This document shows, piece after piece, positions 32,879 through 41,500 of a stretch of DNA of 43,194 bases. This DNA comes from an uncultured Eubacteriales bacterium (GTDB taxonomy: Bacteria; Bacillota; Clostridia; Christensenellales; Pumilibacteraceae). Each line of letters starts with the position of its first letter. Position 1 is the stretch's first letter. A model generated the notes under the pieces. The model did not search any database. It was not told the DNA's origin and saw nothing but the letters and a program-made list of their open reading frames with translations. The stretch covers positions 1 through 43,194 of the forward strand of contig UQSP01000011.1 in assembly GCA_900543755.1 (NCBI GenBank), in the 5' to 3' direction. The translations under genes and the position numbers were made by a program.

Positions 32879-35257
32879 TCAGCCCTTTACGTTTTCGATG
32901 TAACCCTTGATTTTGCTTGCGTTGTCGTAGCGGTCAAAGCCGTTGCCGTTGGGCACCAGCATGGTGGGCGCCTTCTTAACGCCGTACTTAAGCGTTTCTT
33001 CCTTGTTGTCCTCGGCGTCGACGACGAGGTAATCGATACCCGCTTTGTCCAGCATCATCTTGCTCATCTTGCAGTTGGGGCAGGTTTTGGTGGTGAAAAG
33101 AATGGGTTTTTGCACATTCTCCTCCCCGCAGCCGCAAATATCCGCACTCACTTCGCCGTAAGTCTTTTTCTCGTGTTTAAGCTTGCTGGTTGCAACGTCG
33201 TAAACCTTGCGGTCCTTGAACTCCTGACTCTTGCCGTCGTTCCAGTTCTGAACGGGACGGTAGTAGCCCGTTATTCTGCTGTAAACCTCGGCGGGCTTGC
33301 CGCAGACGGGGCAGGTAAACTGCTCGCCCGTAAGATAACCGTGGTCGCGGCAGATAGAGTACGTGGGCGACAGCGTGTAATAAGGAAGCGTATAGTTTTC
33401 CGCAATCTTTTTGACAAGCTGAGCGGCGGCTTTCCACGACGGCAGTTTTTCGCCCAGGAAAGCGTGGAAAACGGTACCCGAAGTATAAAGCGTCTGCAGT
33501 CCGTCCTGAATGTCCAGCGCGTCGAAGATGTCCGACGTGTAACCCACGGGAAGATGCGAGCTGTTGGTGTAGTAAGGAGTGTCGCCCTCTTTTGCGGCGG
33601 TCTTGATGTCGGGATAACGCTTTACGTCGTGCTTTGCAAGACGGTAGGAAGTGGACTCGGCGGGAGTGGCCTCGAGGTTATAGAGGTCGCCGTACTGCTC
33701 CTGATAATCGCTGAGGCGGTCGCGCATATGGGTAAGCACACGCTTTGTGAACTCCTGCGTTTCGGGAGAAGTCATGTCCTTGCCTATCCACTTGGCGTTG
33801 AGGCCCGCCTCGTTCATGCCCACAAGGCCGATAGTGGAGAAATGGTTTTCAAGCGTACCGAGGTAACGCTTGGTGTACGGATAAAGTCCCTCGTCCATGA
33901 GCTTTGTGATGATGGTGCGTTTTACCTTAAGCGAGCGCGCGGAGATATCCATCATCTTGTCAAGACGCTTCATGAAATCCTCTTCGTTTTCCGAAAGGTA
34001 CGCGATACGGGGCATATTGATGGTGACTACGCCCACCGAACCCGTGCTTTCGCCGCTGCCGAAGAAGCCGCCCGATTTCTTTCTGAGCTCTCTTAAATCA
34101 AGTCTTAATCTGCAGCACATACTGCGGATGTCGCTGGGCTCCATGTCGGAGTTGATGTAGTTGGAAAAGTAAGGCGTGCCGTACTTGCTGGTCATTTCAA
34201 ACAAAAGCCTGTTGTTCTCGGTGTCCGACCAGTCGAAATCGCGCGTAATCGAATACGTGGGAATGGGATATTGGAAGCCGCGGCCGTTGGCGTCCCCCTC
34301 AATCATAATCTCGATAAACGCCTTGTTGACCATGTCCATTTCCTTTTTGCAGTCGCCGTAGGTAAAGTCCATCTCCTTGCCGCCCACTATCGCGGGAAGA
34401 TTGGCAAGGTCGTTGGGTACCGTCCAGTCAAGCGTTATGTTGGAGAAAGGCGCCTGAGTGCCCCAGCGCGAAGGAGTGTTTACGCCGTAGATAAAGGACT
34501 CGATGCACTTTTTGACGTCGCGGTAGGAAAGATTGTCAACCTTTACGAAAGGCGCAAGGTACGTATCGAAGGAAGAAAACGCCTGCGCGCCCGCCCATTC
34601 GTTCTGCATTATGCCCAAAAAGTTGACCATCTGGTTGCAAAGGGTCGCAAGGTGACTTGCGGGCGAAGACGTAATCTTACCGGGGATTCCGCCCAGGCCC
34701 TCTTTTATAAGCTGCTTAAGGCTCCAGCCCGCGCAGTAGCCCGTAAGCATGGAAAGATCATGGATATGAATATCCGCGTTTCTGTGCGCGTTGGCTATCT
34801 CCTCGTCGTAAATCTCACTCAGCCAGTAATTCGCCGTAATCGCGCCCGAGTTGGACAGAATAAGTCCGCCCACGGAATAAGTGACGGTGGAATTTTCCTT
34901 TACGCGCCAGTCGGTAACCTTGACGTAGCTGTCCACAAGCTCCTTATAGTCGAGAATCGTGGACTTCATGTTGCGGATTTTTTCGCGGTTCTTGCGGTAA
35001 AGAATGTACGCTTTGGCAACGTCGCCGTAACCCGCTTTTATAAGCACGTTTTCCACGCTGTCCTGAATGTCTTCCACCGCAATCTGCGAATCTTTAATCT
35101 TCGGCTCGAAATCCGCGGTAACCTTAAGCGCAAGCAAATCGATAATGTCGGGATTGTATTGCTTGTTCTGCGCTTCAAACGCTTTTGTTATGGCGGCGCT
35201 TATCTTGGAAATATCAAAATCCGTGATTTTGCCGTCTCTTTTGACCACTTTGTACAT
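32879..35257 (-). CDS. nrdD: Anaerobic ribonucleoside-triphosphate reductase fused to a thioredoxin-like domain
   Basis: 792 residues. An N-terminal ATP-cone (about 1-92) gives allosteric control. The ten-stranded barrel contains the class III sequences SRWGTQAPFSN near 265 and GRGFQYPIPTYSIT near 325. Near the end are CPVCG (649-653, zinc site) and RITGYYRPVQNWN with the radical Gly at about 664. Downstream, residues about 715-792 form a thioredoxin/glutaredoxin-like domain with redox motif TCPNCK (725-730) and the cis-proline segment APTMLV. The enzyme reduces ribonucleotides to deoxyribonucleotides under anoxia using a glycyl radical made by NrdG. The fused redoxin and adjacent trxB suggest a thioredoxin-dependent rather than formate-dependent subtype. 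GGAGGG precedes the ATG; NrdR boxes lie at the promoter. Confidence 0.96.
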   Translation of the reverse strand: MYKVVKRDGKITDFDISKISAAITKAFEAQNKQYNPDIIDLLALKVTADFEPKIKDSQIAVEDIQDSVENVLIKAGYGDVAKAYILYRKNREKIRNMKSTILDYKELVDSYVKVTDWRVKENSTVTYSVGGLILSNSGAITANYWLSEIYDEEIANAHRNADIHIHDLSMLTGYCAGWSLKQLIKEGLGGIPGKITSSPASHLATLCNQMVNFLGIMQNEWAGAQAFSSFDTYLAPFVKVDNLSYRDVKKCIESFIYGVNTPSRWGTQAPFSNITLDWTVPNDLANLPAIVGGKEMDFTYGDCKKEMDMVNKAFIEIMIEGDANGRGFQYPIPTYSITRDFDWSDTENNRLLFEMTSKYGTPYFSNYINSDMEPSDIRSMCCRLRLDLRELRKKSGGFFGSGESTGSVGVVTINMPRIAYLSENEEDFMKRLDKMMDISARSLKVKRTIITKLMDEGLYPYTKRYLGTLENHFSTIGLVGMNEAGLNAKWIGKDMTSPETQEFTKRVLTHMRDRLSDYQEQYGDLYNLEATPAESTSYRLAKHDVKRYPDIKTAAKEGDTPYYTNSSHLPVGYTSDIFDALDIQDGLQTLYTSGTVFHAFLGEKLPSWKAAAQLVKKIAENYTLPYYTLSPTYSICRDHGYLTGEQFTCPVCGKPAEVYSRITGYYRPVQNWNDGKSQEFKDRKVYDVATSKLKHEKKTYGEVSADICGCGEENVQKPILFTTKTCPNCKMSKMMLDKAGIDYLVVDAEDNKEETLKYGVKKAPTMLVPNGNGFDRYDNASKIKGYIENVKG

Positions 35258-35300
35258 ATTTCTTCCCTCCGTCGAGTTGTTTTTTTGAAAGAGTGTTCTT

Positions 35301-35329
35301 ATTATACCACCTTATATTGTGCTTGTCAA
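35301..35329 (-). promoter_or_regulatory. Consensus SigA promoter of nrdD-trxB
   Basis: Perfect TTGACA (35324-35329) and TATAAT (35301-35306) on the minus strand with a 17-bp spacer that is itself occupied by a partial NrdR box. Confidence 0.88.
35307..35322 (-). promoter_or_regulatory. Partial NrdR box inside promoter spacer
   Basis: GCACAATATAAGGTGG on the minus strand keeps the left half of the NrdR consensus and loses the right half. It fills the space between -35 and -10, so bound protein would block RNA polymerase directly. Confidence 0.5.
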
Positions 35330-35336
35330 CAAAAAG

Positions 35337-35352
35337 CAACAATATATTGTGG
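35337..35352 (-). promoter_or_regulatory. NrdR box, proximal
   Basis: CCACAATATATTGTTG on the minus strand closely matches the NrdR consensus (acaCwAtATaTwGwgt) and is almost palindromic. It lies just upstream of the -35 box. Confidence 0.85.
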
Positions 35353-35368
35353 TTATTTTTAAAATTAA

Positions 35369-35384
35369 GCACAATATCTTGTAT
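35369..35384 (-). promoter_or_regulatory. NrdR box, distal
   Basis: ATACAAGATATTGTGC on the minus strand, 16 bp from the proximal box. The resulting 32-bp period equals three helical turns, the arrangement known for NrdR, which represses ribonucleotide reductase genes when dATP is abundant. Confidence 0.82.
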
Positions 35385-35700
35385 TCATAATTATTATAAA
35401 ATAACTTTTACTGCAAAAAAAGCGGAAAAAAACGCGATTTTCGCGCCGTCGTAACGTCCCGAAACGGCAAAATGCGACAATTTTCGCGTAAATCTTTTTT
35501 TAAGAAAAGCTGTTTACAGAAAGAATTTTTTCGCAATCTTTTACATATGGTATTTTTGCCCTAAGCTTAAAAAAAAGCGAGAAAATAAACCTTTCCTCGC
35601 TTTGCGCCCGCGTAAAGTACTGACTTTTAAACGCTTAAAGCAAACTTTATTTACTCTTTATTGCAAATCTATGAATTTAACGTTTATTTTCTTAACGCGT
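35385..35700. other. Intergenic region upstream of nrdD
   Basis: About 315 bp, AT-rich, no gene. It contains the terminator at 35566-35603 and otherwise nothing recognised. Confidence 0.5.
35566..35603 (-). terminator. Intrinsic terminator downstream of the tandem array
   Basis: On the minus strand AAAGCGAG (35603-35596), a 14-nt loop and CTCGCTTT (35581-35574) run into more T residues. It would end a transcript that started at nrdG and crossed the repeat array. Confidence 0.75.
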
Positions 35701-35710
35701 TTATGGCTTT

Positions 35711-36135
35711 CCCACTCGGTGGGTATAGGGTCAGGTTTACTCTCTTCTACTCGGTAGGTATAGGGTCAAGCTTACACTCTTCCACTTGGTATGTATAGTG
35801 GCAGGTTTATACTCAACCACTCGGTAGGTATGGGTCAGGTTTACTCTCTACCACTCGGTGGTATAGGGGCAGGTTTACTCTTTACTACTTGGTGGTATAG
35901 AGTCAAGTTTACACCCTGCCTCTCGGTAAGTATAGGGGCAGGTTTACTCTCTACCACTCGGTGGTATAGGGTCAAGTTTACTCTTTACTACTTGGTGATA
36001 TAGGGTCAAGTTTACACCCTGCCTCTCGGTGGTATAGGGTCAAGTTTACTCTCTACCACTTGGTGATATAGGGTAAAGTTTATACTCTCCCACTCGGTGA
36101 TATAGGGTAAAGTTTATACTCTCCCACTCGGTGAA
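35711..36135. repeat. Noncoding tandem array, about 13 units of 34-35 bp
   Basis: The core ACTCGGT (with variants) recurs at 35714, 35749, 35784, 35819, 35853, 35887, 35921, 35956, 35990, 36024, 36058, 36092 and 36126. A full unit reads ACTCGGTGGTATAGGG, then TCAAGTTTACTCTCTACC. TACCAC-TCG-GTGGTA is palindromic in the best units. Units 5-7 and 8-10 repeat as a 103-bp three-unit block. The period is not a multiple of three and there are no unique spacers, so it is neither a protein repeat nor a CRISPR array. It occupies the nrdG-nrdD gap. Confidence 0.95.
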
Positions 36136-36168
36136 ATTAAAGAATAAGAAGTTTATTATTCCCTAAGC

Positions 36169-36858
36169 TTATCTGACCTGAGCGGATGGAATGTATTTTT
36201 TTATTTCGTCAAGAAATTCCTGCATATCCGCGTCCGAATATGCGGAAACGTCGGCGCCGCCCACAAGGTCACCCGAATCCTTGAATTTCTGCAGGTAATA
36301 TTTTTGCGCGCCTTTAAGCCAGACGCCTATTTCCGTAAAGCAGGACTTGTCGAAAAATGGTTTTACTACGGTGGTGCGGAATTCGTAAGGCACTTCGCCT
36401 TTCATTAGAACAGCCGCGCTTTTTTCCACCGCTTTTACGTCGGGATTTTTTACCCCCGTGGTCAAAGCATAAAGCCGCGGACAGTTTTTTATGTCCATGG
36501 CGACGTAATCCACTTTTTTTTGGCGGATAAGCGCCTCGAGTCTGTCGGGGAAAGTACCGTTGGTGTCCAGCTTGACGCAGTAACCCATATCCTTGATTTT
36601 GTCGATAAACTCCTCTATCCCCTGCTGTAAAAGCGGTTCTCCGCCCGTGATAACCACGCCGTCGAGTATGCCCTTGCGCTTTTTAAGCAGTGAGAAAACC
36701 TGCGCTTCCTCCACAAGCGGGTATTCGTCAGTGCAAGTAACCAGCGAAGCGTTATGGCAATAAGGACATCTTAAATTACAGCCGTTGGTAAACACGATAC
36801 AAGCCGTTTTGTCGGGATAATCGAGTAGCGTAAGATTTTGCAGCCCGCCGATTTTCAT
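36169..36858 (-). CDS. nrdG: Anaerobic ribonucleoside-triphosphate reductase activating protein
   Basis: 229 residues, a radical-SAM protein. CNLRCPYC (27-34) provides the CxxxCxxC ligands of the [4Fe-4S] cluster, and GGEPLLQ near 76 is the SAM-binding GGE motif. It cleaves S-adenosylmethionine to generate the glycyl radical on NrdD. It resembles the longer NrdG2-type activases rather than the 150-residue E. coli form. AGGA precedes the ATG. It has its own promoter and a leader of about 120 nt. It lies upstream of nrdD on the same strand, separated by the tandem array and a terminator, so the two are probably transcribed separately. Confidence 0.93.
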   Translation of the reverse strand: MKIGGLQNLTLLDYPDKTACIVFTNGCNLRCPYCHNASLVTCTDEYPLVEEAQVFSLLKKRKGILDGVVITGGEPLLQQGIEEFIDKIKDMGYCVKLDTNGTFPDRLEALIRQKKVDYVAMDIKNCPRLYALTTGVKNPDVKAVEKSAAVLMKGEVPYEFRTTVVKPFFDKSCFTEIGVWLKGAQKYYLQKFKDSGDLVGGADVSAYSDADMQEFLDEIKKYIPSAQVR

Positions 36859-36934
36859 TTTTTCCTAATCCCTTTTCCTTTGAGTTTAACTTTATGATAT
36901 ACGGTTTTGCGTTTTTTTCGGTTTTTCAACAAAC

Positions 36935-36976
36935 GTACTTAAATTTGAACCGCAACGATGCGGAAAAACTAAGTAC
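36935..36976 (-). promoter_or_regulatory. Hairpin at the 5' end of the nrdG leader
   Basis: On the minus strand GTACTT (36976-36971) pairs with AAGTAC (36940-36935), enclosing an inner CCGCA-TCGT-TGCGG hairpin (36963-36950). It forms right after the predicted start site. Function unknown; a stabiliser or control element are both possible. Confidence 0.45.
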
Positions 36977-36986
36977 CAACGGTTTG

Positions 36987-37015
36987 ATTATATATTCGCA
37001 CACGGTAAAAGTCAA
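36987..37015 (-). promoter_or_regulatory. SigA promoter of nrdG
   Basis: TTGACT (37010-37015) and TATAAT (36987-36992) on the minus strand, spacer 17 bp. No NrdR box is seen here. Confidence 0.8.
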
Positions 37016-37136
37016 GCAAACTTTTAATGCGGCAACATTATGTTAACAATAATTTTTATTCCAGATTTTCTCGACTTACCCTCTATTAAGATATAGAAGA
37101 ATTATAGTTTACACCAAAAATGCAGAGAAGAATTAT

Positions 37137-37989
37137 ATGAAAAAACGGTTTTAAAACTACTTGTTTCAGTATGCGTTTTGCTTTTTGTCTAGCTTTTATG
37201 CTTACATGTTCCACGCACACATCCAAGAACGTTTTACGCCTCCCGCTGCCGAATAAAGCGTCGGCACAGACGACACCGATACCCCAGGCAACTCGGAAGG
37301 CGACGAAACGGAACAAGAGCTTCGCCTTAAATACAGCGCCGCACGTTTGGCGGTTGCGGACAAAATTTTTGCGCTAAATACCGAAACCAATTCCGCCGCG
37401 ACTGTTGCCGCCGCAAAAATCACGAATCCCATATACAAAGCCATCGCCGACCCCGAGCATCTGCCCGCCGCCGAAAGTGACTAAACCACAGTTAAAGTGT
37501 TTCGATTTATATCGCGATACTGAACGACATGATGAACGAATCGTCTTTCGCAATTACCGACAAAGCGGTTAAATTCACCGTCTCATATACAAACGCGGGA
37601 TATTCCGAAAATTTCAGTGCGACGCTTTGGTATTCTTTCGACCTAGAAATCACAAAATTTTCATGAGCTGGAACGTCGATTCCAAAACAAATTACGGAAA
37701 TCCGGACATTTTCCTTTACATGGACATAGACTGTGATTTTTCCGACGGTTCGCTGCTCTCTTTTCACATCAAATCTTTGCAGGAATCGACTTAGAACGTT
37801 GTTGCCTTTTCGTACAAATACAGCGGCCGGGAACTGACCGCATGGCATGATACGCAGGGCGATTACCTTGCATACTTCGAGCCCGAGCGCTCCGCACTGC
37901 AGTCTATGATTTCCGACGCCGTAAACCTTAACGCCGATTACACCGCGGCACACACAAAAGCCTTGAAACGCATAAATTCCGTAGCCTGA
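37137..37989 (+). pseudogene. Decayed lipoprotein gene
   Basis: A coding region broken across all three plus-strand frames. It starts at ATG 37137 (KTVLKLLVSVCVLLF after one lost A), then shifts to a frame with a lipobox-like MLTCS. From 37257 to 37484 a third frame reads SVGTDDTDTPGN and on to PEHLPAAESD. From about 37496 to 37666 comes AILNDMMNESSFAITDKAVK, and from 37663 MSWNVDSKTNYGNPD, ending KRINSVA at 37989. In-frame stops occur at 37190, 37254, 37482 and 37792. At least four frameshifts are needed. The intact ancestor would be a secreted lipoprotein of roughly 280 residues of no recognised family. A strong terminator follows at 38086. Confidence 0.82.
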
Positions 37990-38529
37990 AGCTTTCAAAA
38001 ACTTATTCAGGATTATTAAACAAGTTATATCCCATTGTCCGCCCTATAAAATTTTTTTAACTGTAATGCAGTTTTTACCACAAAAAACGGCTCTCCTCTC
38101 TTTTATGAGGGAAAGCCGTTGTTTTTTTAAATCCGATTTACTCGTACAGTCTTTATTAAATATGAAAAAAAACGCAAAATTGCTTTACAAGAAATAACAA
38201 AATAATTAACAAAGCTTTTGCATTATAATAAGAACTGTTCCCGAAATGTAAGAAACAAGATATTTTACTTAAAAATATAACGCAACGCTTTTCGCTTCAC
38301 AAGCAAAAGGACATGATGTTAGAACAAAAACTGTTATTTCGCGATAACGCGCCTAAAATTCATGAACTAACCTTGATGGCATTATGCTTTTTGCTTGTTA
38401 CTTTTAAACAGCATAAAAGCAATCTGAAAATATATTATTTATTTTAACTTTTTCAGTTAATTGATTAGATTTTTTATAAAAGTATTTCAGGACGTCGTTA
38501 CTCTTATTTGATAACGCATTTATAATATA
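37990..38529. other. Intergenic region between pseudogene and LRR gene
   Basis: 540 bp, AT-rich, between convergent genes. Apart from the hairpin at 38086-38128 I see no gene or motif in it. Confidence 0.5.
38086..38128 (+). terminator. Terminator between pseudogene and LRR gene
   Basis: AACGGCT and AGCCGTT arms, extended past one mismatch by TCC/GGA, precede seven T residues. On the minus strand the stem is followed by six T, so it could serve both convergent transcripts. Its design closely resembles the hairpin at 31843. Confidence 0.75.
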
Positions 38530-41500
38530 CTATAAACGTGCCCAGTTATACCAACATAATGTATCTACAAGAAGTTGTGCTGCTTTACGATCATTTGATA
38601 AATCAGTTGCCGGTATTTCAATCCAAGAGCCGCTTAAACCATACCTTTTCCAGCCTGTGGGATCTTCAAAGTAAACACTTCCGAGGCTAAAACATCTATA
38701 AAAAGAACCAGCTCCTATACTGAAAACTCCCTCCCCAAGTGTAACGCTCCTAAGATTACTGCATTCAGCGAATCCTCCTCCTTCTATAGCGCCCGAACGA
38801 ACAACGACATTTTGAAGAGAATTCGGAACCGCATAGGAAAAACCTCCTTCAAAAAGATAACCGAGTGAATCTTCCAAAAAAGGAATTGTAAGGTCACGCA
38901 ATTTATTGCATCCCACAAAAGCATTTGCACCAAGATACTGGACAGTGTCTGGAATTATTATACCGGTTAAGCTAATGCATCTTGCAAAAGCAGAGTTTCC
39001 GATTTTCTCCACTCCGTCAGAAATCGTGATATCGTTTAAAGCCGTACAATTCTCAAAACAACTATAACCGATATTCTTTACGGAACCGGGGATAACAATA
39101 TTATTTAAACTTTCACAGCCGTAAAATGCAGCATCTCCTATACCTGTTACAGAATCAGGAATTTTAATGCCGGTTATTTTATTGCACCCATAAAAAGCAT
39201 ATTCAGGAATAGATGTAACGTTATCGGGAATCTCCAATATTCCCGATAAAGGCAGATTGTTTATAAACAATTCATTGCAATACCGCAAAATATTTTTGTG
39301 TCCGACTAAATTACACCAATCTGAAATACTGCCTTCGTAGTAGACAATAAAATCACCGCAATCTGCAAACGCCGAATCGCCTATTGTTATTACGTTACGC
39401 GGAATAGTAATTTCCGTAAATTCACTACATCCCCTGAAAGCACTATCCCCTATATTTTCTATGCTTCCGTCTTTTGGAATTATACTACTGTTGCAACCAC
39501 GAATAAGAGTTTTTGAGGTCCCATCAATCAGACAATCTCCTGAAACGTAATATTTGGGATTAGAAGAATCGACAAATAAGTAAACCAAATTTCCGCAATC
39601 TGCAAATGTGTATTCTTTAATGTATAACACGCTTGCCGGGATTGAGATACTCTCTAAATTGACGCAATCTGAAAAAGCACTTCCGAGAATTCCTATAGTA
39701 CCTTCTTTAAATACGGCCTCGGTCAAATTTTCATCGCAACTTACAGCCCAATTACCGACATAACTTATACCGTTTTCATTTACTGTTATTTTTGAACAAC
39801 CTGAGAATGCGTAATCTCCGATATTGACAATATCGGCAGGAATGTTAATGCTGACTAAATTTTTACAATTTTGAAAAGCCGTGGCACCTATAGTAATCAA
39901 TCCGTCGGGAAGCAACACGCCTGTAAGCTCCGAACAGTTTTTAAAACGGCCGGCGTCTATACTGGTCACGGAATCAGGAATAATAATGTCACCTTTAATT
40001 TTCTTTGGAACAAATATAAACTGCGTTTTATTTTTGTTATATATTATACCGTCTTGTGAAGAGAAATCTGAATTGTTTTCGCTAACTGATATGTAACTCA
40101 AACCGGAACAGCCGTTGAAGGCTTCAGGATCTATAGAATTAACATTATCGCCTAAAGTAATGCGAGATATGTTTTTGCTGTTATAAAACAAATCTTTCTT
40201 TATTTCTTTTACACCGTTGCCGACCGCAACTTCTTGTAAAACCGCACAATTACTGAAAGCCTTATACCCGATTTCCGATATTGTATCCGAAATTATAATT
40301 TTAGTAATTTTCTGATTATAAGCAAAAGCATACTCATATATTTTATATTCTTTTCCATTGCTGATATTCGGCAAAGTAATTATTTCTTGATTGCCGACAT
40401 ACCCCAACAAAAAACACACGCTATCGGTTTCATAAAAGATAAAACCTTCATTGTCGGACTGCACCTTTAAATCATTTGTCTTATAGCATATTGTATCGGC
40501 ATAACACCCGGCAAAACCGTTATTAGTGCTTTTTTTACTTATATTAACGGACGAAAGATTGCAAATTTCTACCAATTTAAAACATTCAAAAAAAGCATAA
40601 TCTTTAATTGCCGTAACTTGTTTCGGTATTGTAACACTAGTAAGGTTTATACAATGATAAAACGCATATTCGTCAATTGCTTTTAAAGACCCGGGCAAAG
40701 TTATCGAAGAAAGATTAGTACATTCATAAAAAGCATAACGACCGATTTCAGTGACGCCTTCTGAAATCACAGCACTCTTTAAACTGTCACATCCATAAAA
40801 TGCAGACGTCCCGATTTTATAGCTATCGGTAATTTCAACATAATTAAGCACAGGCGAACATTTGACATTATTTTGGTATTCTTGTTCACCAAACAGATAT
40901 CCCACATACGCATTTGTTTCACCATTCCTATCCGCACCCACGAAAGGAGTGATTATGCTTTCAACATAATTGCATCCGCTGAAAACATATTTACCGATTG
41001 TTTCCACACTATCAGGTATATTTATGCTTTTTATATCAATATTTTTATTATTGCAAAAAGCAAAATCTTTAATAATTGTGGTACCTTCGGGAATTATTAA
41101 ATCCACTACGCGCTCATTATTTACATAAAAGTTTTGTGCATCATAAAGCGGATTCGCATTAAAATCGCCAAAGGAAATTGCACACCATGCCTTAAGATCA
41201 TCTATATATACATCCTGAATATCAGTCGAGAAAAATGCATCAGTGCCGATATACGACAAACTCGGCGGAATATATACACTGGTTATTGAACATTGTTCGA
41301 AAGCACAAGAACCTATAGATTGAATATTTTGCAACTTTCCTATATCAGTAATATTGCTGCAACCATAAAACGCATAGTCACCGATAGTTTTAACTTTACT
41401 TCCGAATGTTATATTTTTTAAATTATAACAATTATAAAACGACTTCATGCCTATAGCGATAACTGAATCCGGAATGTTAATCTCAGCAAGTTTTATACAA

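Noticed and set aside
32846..35362. Long plus-strand frames opposite nrdD and trxB (416 and 363 residues)
   Set aside because: Antisense shadows of well-identified genes, without ribosome sites or motifs.
35791..36003. 70-residue plus-strand frame in the tandem array
   Set aside because: The repeat period is not a multiple of three and there is no ribosome site; it is open by chance.
35711..36135. CRISPR array
   Set aside because: The whole 34-35 bp unit repeats, with no variable spacers, and no cas gene is present.
37507..37998. 163-residue minus-strand frame
   Set aside because: It is antisense to the decayed lipoprotein gene, whose plus-strand reading gives more plausible protein and a signal peptide.
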